A stretch of DNA of 14,077 nucleotides from Desulfuromonadaceae bacterium UBA6124. GTDB taxonomy: Bacteria > Desulfobacterota > Desulfuromonadia > Desulfuromonadales > Trichloromonadaceae. Positions 6,775-13,792 of the stretch are shown here, one piece after another. The notes beneath the pieces were generated by a model. The model did not search any database and was not told the origin of the DNA. It saw only the letters and a program-made list of their open reading frames with translations. Each line of letters starts with the position of its first letter. Positions within the stretch are counted from its first letter, which is position 1. The position numbers and the translations under genes are program-made. The stretch covers positions 304 to 14,380 of the forward strand of contig DIVU01000182.1 in assembly GCA_002423365.1 (NCBI GenBank). Direction: 5' to 3'.

Positions 6775-8286
6775 GTGGAGACACTAGCGGCTATTGTCCA
6801 CGGTTTCAGCATCGCGCTGCAGCCCATCAATATCTTCTACACCTTTCTCGGCGTGCTGATGGGTACCGTGATCGGCGTGCTGCCTGGCATCGGCCCGTCA
6901 GCTGCCATCGCCCTGCTCATTCCGGTCACGTACGGCATGAACCCGACGTCGGCGCTGATCATGCTTGCCGGCATCTACTATGGCGCCCAATACGGCGGAT
7001 CGACGACCTCCATCCTGATCAACACACCAGGCGAGGCATCGTCGGTGATGACCGCCGTCGACGGCTACCAGATGGCCAAGAAAGGCCGCGCCGGGGCGGC
7101 ATTGGCGGCTTCGGCGTGGGGCTCCTTCATTGCGGGAACCTTGAGCATCATCGGCCTGACCCTGCTGTCTGTTCCGCTGGCGAACTTCGCATTGCGTTTC
7201 GGACCGCCGGAATACTTCCTGCTCATGCTGTTCGCCATGACCGCGGTATCATCCCTGACGGGCAAGTCCCCGGCCAAGGCAATGATCTCGACCGTCGTCG
7301 GGTTGATGATAGCGACGGTTGGCGTCGACCTTCAGTCCGGGCAGTCACGCTTCACTTTTGGGATCATCTTTCTGGAGGACGGCGTCGGCTTCCTGATCAT
7401 CGCGGTTGGACTGTTCGCGATCAGCGAGGTCCTGCATGTGATGGCGGAGATGTTCAGAGGGAAGGTCGAGATCCTCCGCGTGCAGGGCGCGCTGAGTATG
7501 ACGCGGGAAGAATGGCGGCGCGCCCTTGCGCCCATGCTCCGAGGCAGCTTCATCGGTTTCTTTGTGGGTGTGCTGCCCGGTGCGGGGGGAGTCATCTCCA
7601 CGATCCTGTCTTACGTCACCGAGAAACGGCTCTCGAAGCACCCGGAGGAATTCGGCCAGGGTGCCATCGAGGGCGTGGCGGGTCCGGAATCTGCGAACAA
7701 TGCCTGCACCAGCGGTGCCATGGTGCCCATGCTGGCTTTGGGTATCCCAGGCTCCGCAACGACGGCAGTGCTGCTGGGAGCCTTGATGCTGTACGGTATT
7801 CGCCCAGGGCCGCTTCTGTTCAGGAATCAGCCCGATCTCGTCTGGGGTTTGATCGACAGCATGTACGTCGGCAATCTCATGCTGCTGGTCCTAAACCTTC
7901 CCCTGATTGCTGTCTTCGTGAGGCTCTTGCACATCCCGTCGGGAATCCTGATGCCGCTTGTCATGGCGCTGGCGACCATCGGCATTTACGCAATCAATAA
8001 CAATCCCTTCGAACTGCACCTCGCGCTGTTCTTTGGCATCCTCGGCTACCTGTTCCGCAAGGTGGAGATCCCGCTGGCCCCCCTCGTCCTGGCCGTGGTG
8101 CTCGGTGCACCGATGGAGGAGTCGTTCCGCCAGTCGTTGCTCATTTCGGGGGGCCGCATTTCGATCTTTGTCAGCAGCGGAGTCGCCACAACCCTCGCCG
8201 TGATGTCGGCCTTGTCGATTGCGGTGCCCTTGCTGTTCCCTATCATTGGCAAGTGGAGGGCGGGTCCAGAAGACCCGAACGCCTAG
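6775..8286 (+). CDS. tctA: tripartite tricarboxylate transporter large membrane subunit (TctA)
   Basis: 503 residues, the usual size of TctA. Two related halves are visible. The first carries GVLPGIGP (34-41) and YGGSTTSILINTPGE (73-87). The second carries GVLPGAGG (~264-272) and GPESANNACTSGAMVPMLAL (~303 onward). These Gly/Pro-rich loops form the substrate site in this family. About a dozen hydrophobic stretches place it in the inner membrane. The GTG at 6775 gives METLAAIVHGFS, matching family N-termini; AGGAG lies nine bases upstream. A TTG at 6766 would overlap that ribosome site. With TctB and the periplasmic TctC it would import a di- or tricarboxylate using an ion gradient. The stop codon is next to palindrome 3. 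Confidence 0.92.
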   Translation: METLAAIVHGFSIALQPINIFYTFLGVLMGTVIGVLPGIGPSAAIALLIPVTYGMNPTSALIMLAGIYYGAQYGGSTTSILINTPGEASSVMTAVDGYQMAKKGRAGAALAASAWGSFIAGTLSIIGLTLLSVPLANFALRFGPPEYFLLMLFAMTAVSSLTGKSPAKAMISTVVGLMIATVGVDLQSGQSRFTFGIIFLEDGVGFLIIAVGLFAISEVLHVMAEMFRGKVEILRVQGALSMTREEWRRALAPMLRGSFIGFFVGVLPGAGGVISTILSYVTEKRLSKHPEEFGQGAIEGVAGPESANNACTSGAMVPMLALGIPGSATTAVLLGALMLYGIRPGPLLFRNQPDLVWGLIDSMYVGNLMLLVLNLPLIAVFVRLLHIPSGILMPLVMALATIGIYAINNNPFELHLALFFGILGYLFRKVEIPLAPLVLAVVLGAPMEESFRQSLLISGGRISIFVSSGVATTLAVMSALSIAVPLLFPIIGKWRAGPEDPNA

Positions 8287-8326
8287 CTTGCAGTATTCGC
8301 GAAAACGGCCCGTAAATACTGTAGGC
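8286..8326. repeat. palindrome 3 of TATTCGCGA family
   Basis: GCTTGCAGTATT (8286-8297) pairs with AATACTGTAGGC (8315-8326) over 12 positions if two G-U wobbles are allowed. The stem continues inward imperfectly through CGCG/CGTA. The left arm carries the same TATTCGCGA as palindromes 1 and 2 and starts at the last base of the tctA stop codon. Confidence 0.7.
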
Positions 8327-8389
8327 TTCACGGAACACCTTGGTTGGGCGCTGAGGTCTTTCGATAGTGAGGGGTCAGGGGGTGGAGCG

Positions 8390-9439
8390 ATGAAGGCCGC
8401 CGTATACACTGCGAATAGGCATCTGGTTGTCGAGGGAATCCCGGATCCGGCCCCACAGCCGGATGAATTGTGATGAAGGTGAAGTACAGCGCCACCTACG
8501 GCTCCGAACTGCACCGCTACGCTCATGCTATGATGCTGCCGGGAACCATCATGGGGCACGAGTTCTCCGGGGTTGTGGTGGATGTGAGCAAGAAGGTGAA
8601 GGCGTTGATGGCCGGGGAACGGGTCACTCGTTGCGGGGGGAAGCCAGCACCTGGTCAAGATCTGGCGAATTTCCCCCCACGGTTCAGCGCCAAGGATTGA
8701 GGGTTCCTTCCCCAGAAGCCTGGGGGCTTTGCAGAGTACGTGGCCATGCACGAAGAAAAGGTCATGGCCATCCCGGATCACGTGACCGACCTGGAGTCTT
8801 CTCTCTTGGGGTCGCTGATGGTGGCCTCCATGCCGTCAGACTTTCGCGTCTTCGGCTCGGGGATACGGTTGTCCTCCGGGATGCAGGGCCGATCGGTCTC
8901 TTCGCCATGCAATCCCCCTTTCTGGCCCCCCTTCTGGCCGCCGCCTCCTTAGGCCTACGTGTCGGAGGTGAACCCGGCAAGATTGCGGCTGGCAGAGGCT
9001 CTTGGCGCCCACAAGGCGTTCAACCCGGAACGGACAGATGTGGTGAAGGAAATCGTGAACTAGACGGAAGTCGGTGCGAATGTTGCCTTCGAGTGTGCCG
9101 GGGCAAAGCCCACCCTACAGACGGCCATGGAACTGGTGAGGATGGGTGGGCAGGTGATGCTCATCGCCCTTGCCTGGGAGCCGGTGCATTGTTTCCCGGT
9201 GGAAAGAGTGGGACGGGAGGTGGAACTGCAGAGCTGCTATGCGCAACTAAACAGCGAGTGGCCGCTTTCCATGTGGCTCTTTGCAGGAAAGGCGGGTGCG
9301 GACGGCGCCGATGATCTCGAAGGTGGTTTCGTTGGATTCCATCGAGGAGGTGTTCCAGAAATTGCTGGACCCCGGAAACCACATGGTCCAGGTCGTGGTG
9401 CAGTGCAGCTTGCCCGGATCATTCTCGGTTCTTTCGTGA
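8390..9439 (+). pseudogene. decayed zinc-dependent alcohol dehydrogenase
   Basis: Pieces of a medium-chain zinc alcohol dehydrogenase (about 350 residues when whole) can be followed in order through three frames. It opens with MKAAVYTANRHLVVEGIPDPAP at 8390, with GGTGGAG upstream. A one-base loss near 8470 is followed by KVKYSATYGSELHRY and GTIMGHEFSG. A TGA at 8698-8700 sits where CGA (Arg) fits. A one-base loss near 8826 leads to LHAVRLSRLRLGDTVV and GPIGLF. A shift between ~8910 and 8953, next to an imperfect repeat of CCCCCTTTCTGGCC, precedes YVSEVNPARLRLAEALG. A TAG at 9061-9063 comes before VGANVAFECAGAKPT, and a last shift near 9290 leads to the C-terminus ending at 9437-9439. The catalytic zinc Cys expected before GSELH is Tyr. 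Four frameshifts and two stops are too many for sequencing error; the gene is dead. Confidence 0.85.
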
Positions 9440-9451
9440 ATAATCACGGGC
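9412..9451. repeat. palindrome 4 of TATTCGCGA family, degenerate
   Basis: GCCCGGATCATTCTCG (9412-9427) pairs imperfectly with CGTGAATAATCACGGGC (9435-9451) around a 7-base loop, with one bulge and two mismatches. The right arm contains TCGTGAATA, as in palindrome 2. It overlaps the last codons and stop of the dead dehydrogenase and lies 32 bases beyond the 3' end of the aldolase gene on the other strand. Confidence 0.55.
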
Positions 9452-9482
9452 TAGCTAGCAGGAGGGCAGAGACCCTGACGCC

Positions 9483-10208
9483 TCAAGACGTTGCCCCGGC
9501 TTTCTCCTTCCGCAGGTAGTCGACCGCCCCGTTCTTGAAGATCTCCATGGCGTCGATGCGGTTCATGCAGTCTCGTTCGTGGATCTTGCCGGACCGGCGA
9601 ATCTGCTCGACGACCCTCTCCATTAACTCGACAACTCTGGGTGTCTGGGGATTGGGTTCCCCCATTGATTGTGCCAGATCGAAGGGACCGATCGTGACCA
9701 CATCCAGGCCCTTGACGGTAAGGATCTCGGGCAGGTTTCTCACGGCCTCTTCGTCTTCGATCATGGCAATGGTCATTATCTCTTCGTTGGCTCTGGCCAT
9801 GTAGCTCGGAAGATCCTTGGGCCGCTGATAGTCGGCTGGTCGCGAACTAGAGAAGCTCCGGATCCCCTCCGGGGCGAACTTGCAGTATCGCACGAACGTC
9901 TCGGTTTCTTCCCTGGTGGATGTGTGTGGCGCCCTGATGCCCATCACACCCCTGTCGAGGAATTGCAGGATGGTGCTGGAGTCGAGCCTCGGCACCCGGG
10001 CGACCGTGGAAATCCCCAACGCATCGGCCACGATGCACATCTCCTCGATGTCCTCCAGCGAGAGCGCGCCGTGTTCTCCTTCGAGGAAGATGTAATCAAA
10101 CCCGAGCTTTGCCGCCAATTCCACCATCGGGAGCGACTTGAATCTGAAGCTCACCCCCCAGGTGCGCTGTCCGGCTCGTACCTGTGCCTTCAATGTGTTG
10201 CTTCTCAT
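9483..10208 (-). CDS. HpcH/HpaI-type class II aldolase
   Basis: 241 residues, slightly shorter than the ~255 typical of HpcH/HpaI aldolases. These cytoplasmic metal-dependent enzymes reversibly cleave 2-oxo-hydroxy acids to pyruvate plus an aldehyde. Family landmarks are visible: EGEHG with the catalytic His46, VARVP with Arg71, metal ligand Glu151 in MIEDEEAV, and metal ligand Asp177 in IGPFDLAQSMG. The 26-residue gap between the two ligands is as in known members. The N-terminus MRSNTLKAQVRAG is typical, and an AAAGGA ribosome site lies about 8 bases before the ATG. The gene follows the 2-hydroxyacid dehydrogenase on the same strand after a 260-base gap. It may cleave an intermediate made by the LeuCD-like enzyme and the dehydrogenase; that link is inference. 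No frame defects are seen. Confidence 0.88.
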   Translation of the reverse strand: MRSNTLKAQVRAGQRTWGVSFRFKSLPMVELAAKLGFDYIFLEGEHGALSLEDIEEMCIVADALGISTVARVPRLDSSTILQFLDRGVMGIRAPHTSTREETETFVRYCKFAPEGIRSFSSSRPADYQRPKDLPSYMARANEEIMTIAMIEDEEAVRNLPEILTVKGLDVVTIGPFDLAQSMGEPNPQTPRVVELMERVVEQIRRSGKIHERDCMNRIDAMEIFKNGAVDYLRKEKAGATS

Positions 10209-10468
10209 TTGCGCGTTCCTTTCCGAACCTCAAAGCGAGGAAAGCATTGAACCGCCAATACACTAAGATCGTGCGGAGAACGGGATTCGTACTCCGGACC
10301 GAAGATCGAGATGCTCACCTCTCAGGGCCGTCAGGTTCTGGGGGGCCGATGTATGTAATTATCGCGCCATTCTTGGCGTGTTTTGCGAGAGGCGGGATGT
10401 CTCTCTTTGGATAAAGGCTACCAAGTACAGCCGTCGCGGACGGCCGGATTCACCACGCAGGCTGAAGG
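10209..10468. other. gap between aldolase and dehydrogenase, small hairpins
   Basis: No gene is supported. GCCGTC/GACGGC (10430-10444, loop GCG) lies 25 bases after the dehydrogenase stop but is not followed by a T-run on the minus strand. CGCCA/TGGCG (10365-10378, loop TTCT) is a second small hairpin. On the minus strand a GATAAT (10363 down to 10358) resembles a -10 box for the aldolase, but I see no good -35 box at the right distance. Confidence 0.35.
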
Positions 10469-11402
10469 CTAAACGCCGCGCCGCAGGTCGAGAATGTTCT
10501 GAGCGGCATGCTTGGCCATCTCGGCGACCGATTGCGTGTCGATGCCGGCAAGGTGCGGGCTGGCGATCACGTTGGGCAACTCCAAGAGCGGGTTGCCGAT
10601 AGCCGGCTCGGTCTCGAATACGTCGAGCCCTGCTCCGGCTAGGTGTCCGGACTCGAGCGCTTCGAGCAGATCCTTTTCGACGACGAGACCGCTGCGGGCC
10701 GTATTGATGAGAACACTGCCGTGCTTCATGTGACCCAGCATCTTCCGGTTAATCATGCCGCGCGTATCGTCGCAGAGCGGCGCGTGCAAGGTGACGAAAT
10801 CGGACCGTGCCAGGAGCGCGTTCAGGGACACAAGTTCGACGCGGTACTCTCGAACGAAGTCCATGTCGGGGAGTGGCTCGAAGGCCAGGATCCGCAGGCC
10901 GAAGCCGGCCGCACGGACCACGACGCTCTGGCCGATTCGGCCCAGGCCGAACGATGCCCAAAGTCTTGCCACGGACTGGCTGTTGCGGTTCGCGAGACCA
11001 TTGGCCTGCGCGCACTTCGCGGTCGAGTCGCACGACCGACCGGCCGATCGCCAGGAGCAAGGCAAACGTCGTTTCCGCCACAGCTTCGTGGTTCGTGCCG
11101 GGGGTGATCATGACCACAACGCGGTGCCGCGTGGCGTCGTCGAGCACCACCGCGTCGCTCCCTACCCCCAGTCGAGACACCACACGCAACTGGCTGGCTG
11201 CGGTCAGCACTTGGTCGTTATATGGCTCCGAGCCGGCGATGACTGCCGACACGCCCCGCAGTGCGACGATGATTTCCGCCTCGCTCAGCACGCGCTTCCT
11301 GGCCGGCGGGTACGCCACCTCCAGCCCGGCCTGCCGCAGCATGTCCACATGCCGACCCGGCGTTTCATACAGAGACGTAGGCACGATCAGTACCCTGGGC
11401 AC
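10469..11402 (-). pseudogene. D-isomer 2-hydroxyacid dehydrogenase, one frameshift
   Basis: Two overlapping frames together make one ~310-residue protein of the D-2-hydroxyacid dehydrogenase (phosphoglycerate dehydrogenase-like) family, which uses NAD(P) to interconvert 2-oxo and 2-hydroxy acids. The first part runs MPRVLIVPTS to RGKTLGIV (151 residues). An extra C, read from position 10949, then shifts the frame. Dropping it restores GLGRIG, the nucleotide-binding glycine motif. The catalytic Arg is in VVSRLGVGSD, the Glu in FETEPA and the His in SPHLAG. Total length fits exactly one inserted base. The GTG start at 11402 has AAGGAGG seven bases upstream and a strong promoter further up. With a single lesion it may be a recent pseudogene, a sequencing or assembly error, or (less likely) a recoded gene; I see no obvious slippery run. 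Confidence 0.82.
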
Positions 11403-11449
11403 GAACCTGCCTCCTTCGAGGGGCTCTCACCTTCCTTGCACGGGACCGG

Positions 11450-11479
11450 AGTATCCCGCGGACCCGCAATGGTTGTCAA
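11450..11479 (-). promoter_or_regulatory. sigma-70 promoter for dehydrogenase/aldolase genes
   Basis: On the minus strand TTGACA (11479 down to 11474) is followed after 18 bases by GATACT (11455 down to 11450). This is a perfect -35 box and a 4-of-6 -10 box. Transcription would start near 11443, giving a leader of about 40 bases before the GTG at 11402. Confidence 0.55.
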
Positions 11480-11684
11480 CAGGCGATGCAGGCTCAAGAT
11501 TTCCTGCTGAGGTGCGTATTGGACCTGCAAGACTCCGCAGGCCCAGTTCTCATTTGGCCTCCCTTTCCCTTCGACTAGTATTTCATGTCTGCCAGATAAT
11601 CCGCTCCATTTCGGGGCTGACTGCAGGAGACCACCGGGCCCGGAGAGGTTGTGATCGCCTCGCGGCCTCGAAAGCAAATTCCTT
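11480..11684. other. gap with no recognisable gene
   Basis: I see no gene here. It holds a perfect 10-base palindrome, CCGGGCCCGG (11634-11643), of unclear role. Composition is closer to the catabolic cluster than to the GC-rich right flank. Confidence 0.3.
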
Positions 11685-12155
11685 TCACTTCACCTTCACC
11701 ACAGTGTAGGTCATGGCGATTGCAGATTCGCACCCGACCGGCGTCGATGGCAAGCGTGTGTGGTGCACTGAATACACTTTGCCAATCCTGCGAGGCATCT
11801 CAATGCGGGCAGACTTCCCCACCGTCCGGTTCGCGCTGTAGGCGTCTTCCGTGCGCCGGTGGCGCGCCGCCGTGTAGTTGGCCAGCATGGAGTCGAGGTT
11901 CCCGGCCGTGACGCCGCAGAAGAGCCGCGGGCGTCCCATGGCGCGAAGCGCCTCGGGGCCGCGCCAGTCCGGCTGCGCGACGATGCCCACCTGGTAGCCC
12001 TTCGCCTCGAGGAGCCGCCCGATCAGGGCCGCTCCGAAGCCGGGGTGGTCCACGTAAGCGTCGCCGGTGACGAGCAGGACGTCCAGCTCGTCCCAGCCCC
12101 TGGCGGCCATCTCGGCGGGCGTGGCGGGAAGAAACGGCGGCGGAGTCGACGGCAT
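11685..12155 (-). pseudogene. truncated YgiQ radical-SAM gene with foreign tail
   Basis: The first ~107 residues, from MPSTPPPFLPATPAEM through DELDVLLVTGDAYVDHPGFG and CGVTAGNLDSMLANYTA to EDAYS, match the N-terminus of YgiQ-family radical SAM proteins, normally about 600 residues or more. The match stops near 11835, before the radical-SAM cysteine cluster. The frame runs on for about 49 codons of unrelated sequence ending MTYTVVKVK. That tail is in visibly less GC-rich DNA (hand count 57.5% GC for 11701-11820, against 72% for 11881-11940). The ATG at 12155 has GAGG about 8 bases upstream. The gene is almost certainly nonfunctional as YgiQ; the tail may be part of another broken gene that I do not recognise. 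Confidence 0.8.
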
Positions 12156-12532
12156 GCGGCATACCTCGTGGGGAGAGTCTACCCCATCAAGTCGGCCGCG
12201 GCTACCGTCGCATCACGGCCCGCCCCCCCCGGCAGGTGCCGCCGGCTTGCGCATCTGTTGCCGGTCTCACTGCACCGGGTCGCCGGTCCGAGCAGCACTG
12301 TCTCTCCCGTCATCCCGGTGCAGGCGAGAGCTGTCGCCCTTTCCCCTTGACAGCCGTCTGCAGCCCACTCGATACTTCGCGCATCCCGAAGGGGGGGCCG
12401 GGCCGGGCGCCCCTGCACCCAGACCGCCGGATTCGCGGCCCGGCAACGCTGCGGTCGCCGCGCGCCCCGGACGAGCGGATTTCAATCACCCCTATTTCCT
12501 CTCAGCAAGGAGCGCCGGCCGGCGGGGCGTGT
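12156..12532. other. divergent intergenic region
   Basis: This 377-base stretch lies between the broken ygiQ start and the TPR peptidase gene, and I find no gene in it. It contains a good promoter pointing right (12347-12376) and long GC-rich leader sequence after it. Several C- and G-runs are present but no clear terminator or operator. Confidence 0.45.
12347..12376 (+). promoter_or_regulatory. sigma-70 promoter for TPR peptidase
   Basis: TTGACA (12347-12352), an 18-base spacer, then GATACT (12371-12376). Both boxes and the spacing are the same as in the minus-strand promoter at 11450-11479. Transcription would start near 12383, about 150 bases before the peptidase start codon. Confidence 0.5.
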
Positions 12533-13759
12533 ATGGAGCGGACTGTGCCAGCAATCCGGTGCGGAATATCCTGTCTGCTGGCGGTGGGCATGCTGCTTGC
12601 CGCGGGCAGCGCTTCTGCGGAGCCCGCTCTCCGGTTGAACGAGGAGGGGGTCCGCCTGGCCGCGGCAGGACGCCTCCAGGAGGCCGGGGCGGCCTTTGCG
12701 GAGGCGCTTCGGCTGCGGCCGGGAGATCCCCTGATTCGGCGCAACTTTTCCCGGCTCCACACGACGCGTGGCAATCGCTGGCTGGCCGGCGGGGAGGTCG
12801 ATCGGGCGCGCGAGGCGTACCGGGCGGCCCTGGAGCTCTCTGTCGAGGAGGTGTCGCCGCTCCTCGGCCTGGGGGATGTCGCGCTGCGGCTGCGCGATCC
12901 TCGGGCCGCGGCGGAGAGCTACCGACAGGCCATCGCGCTCGATCCCGAGAGCCCGGTCGGCTACGCGCGGCTGGGTGAGGCGCTGTTCCAGCAGGGGGAC
13001 GCGGCGGCCGCCCTGGCGGAGTGGCAGCGGGCCTTGACGCTGGATCCCGGCGACAGCCGCCTGCGCGAGCGCGTCGGCGGGGTCGAGCGAGAACTGCGCG
13101 TGGCGGGCGGCTACCGCTCCCGCGAGAGCCAGCATTTCCGGGTGATCTACGAGGGGGGGAGGCGCGAAGACGTCGGACGGGAACTCCTGGCGATCCTGGA
13201 GCGGGCCTACGTCGACATCGGGTACGAGCTGGGGGCGTATCCCCCCACCGCGGTGGAGACGATCTTCTACGGCGACCGGGACTTCGTGGAGGCGACCGGG
13301 GTCGCGGCAGGGGTCGGCGGGTTCTACCATCTGCTGGACGGGAAGATCCGGGTGGCGGTCCGGAGCCTGAACCCACAGGACGGCCGGCTCCGCTTCCTGC
13401 TCTATCACGAGTACGCCCATGCCCTGATCCACGCCGTCACGCAGGGCAACAATCCTCCCCGCTGGGTGCATGAAGGGCTGGCGATCCACCTGGAAAGGCA
13501 GCGGGCCGCCGACTTCCGGGCCGAGGCGGTCCGCCAGGCGCGGCGCGGGGCGGCTCCGCCCCTGGACTCCTCCCCGTACGTGCACGGCTCGACGGCCATG
13601 GAGTACCTGATCGACCGCCACGGGATGAGCGCGGTGCGGATGCTCCTCCGGATGCTTGGGGAGGGGCAGGCCTTCCCGGAGGCCTTCCAGGCGGTCTACC
13701 GCATGCCGGTGGCGGCCTTCGAGGAGGAGTTTCGGGCGCATCTGATTCGCGGCAATTGA
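12533..13759 (+). CDS. secreted TPR protein with gluzincin metallopeptidase domain
   Basis: 408 residues. A signal peptide (hydrophobic residues ~11-24, likely cut after SASA at 29) suggests export. About four tetratricopeptide repeats follow at roughly 35-68, 77-102, 109-138 and 143-176, each ending in a pattern like AIALDPES or ALTLDPGD. The C-terminal half resembles the peptidase-MA-like family: HEYAH (292-296) supplies two zinc ligands and the catalytic Glu293, and Glu314 in WVHEGLAIHLE fits the third ligand. The domain's Gly-rich FYHLLDGKI loop lies before it. The start is the ATG at 12533; a GTG at 12545 with GGAG six bases upstream is a real alternative and keeps the signal peptide. 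The substrate is unknown. The gene is convergent with xerD, has its own promoter, and looks unrelated to the catabolic cluster. Confidence 0.82.
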   Translation: MERTVPAIRCGISCLLAVGMLLAAGSASAEPALRLNEEGVRLAAAGRLQEAGAAFAEALRLRPGDPLIRRNFSRLHTTRGNRWLAGGEVDRAREAYRAALELSVEEVSPLLGLGDVALRLRDPRAAAESYRQAIALDPESPVGYARLGEALFQQGDAAAALAEWQRALTLDPGDSRLRERVGGVERELRVAGGYRSRESQHFRVIYEGGRREDVGRELLAILERAYVDIGYELGAYPPTAVETIFYGDRDFVEATGVAAGVGGFYHLLDGKIRVAVRSLNPQDGRLRFLLYHEYAHALIHAVTQGNNPPRWVHEGLAIHLERQRAADFRAEAVRQARRGAAPPLDSSPYVHGSTAMEYLIDRHGMSAVRMLLRMLGEGQAFPEAFQAVYRMPVAAFEEEFRAHLIRGN

Positions 13760-13766
13760 TCGGTCG

Positions 13767-13779
13767 GCTCGACGCGAGC
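13767..13779. terminator. small hairpin between convergent genes
   Basis: GCTCG (13767-13771) pairs with CGAGC (13775-13779) around ACG, in the 33-base gap between the two convergent stop codons. It has no T-run on either strand, so termination would need other help. Its position is the main argument. Confidence 0.3.
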
Positions 13780-13792
13780 GGGTGTGCCGCGC

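Noticed and set aside
8698..8700. Second selenocysteine UGA, in the alcohol dehydrogenase
   Set aside because: The surrounding text (SAKD-x-GFLPQKPGG) fits Arg, one transition away (CGA to TGA), and the gene has several other lesions, so it is a nonsense mutation.
12482..13741. 419-codon minus-strand frame opposite the TPR peptidase
   Set aside because: It is a high-GC shadow frame. The plus-strand protein has a signal peptide, TPRs and a zinc motif, and the reverse translation shows only Arg/Pro/Gly-rich text.
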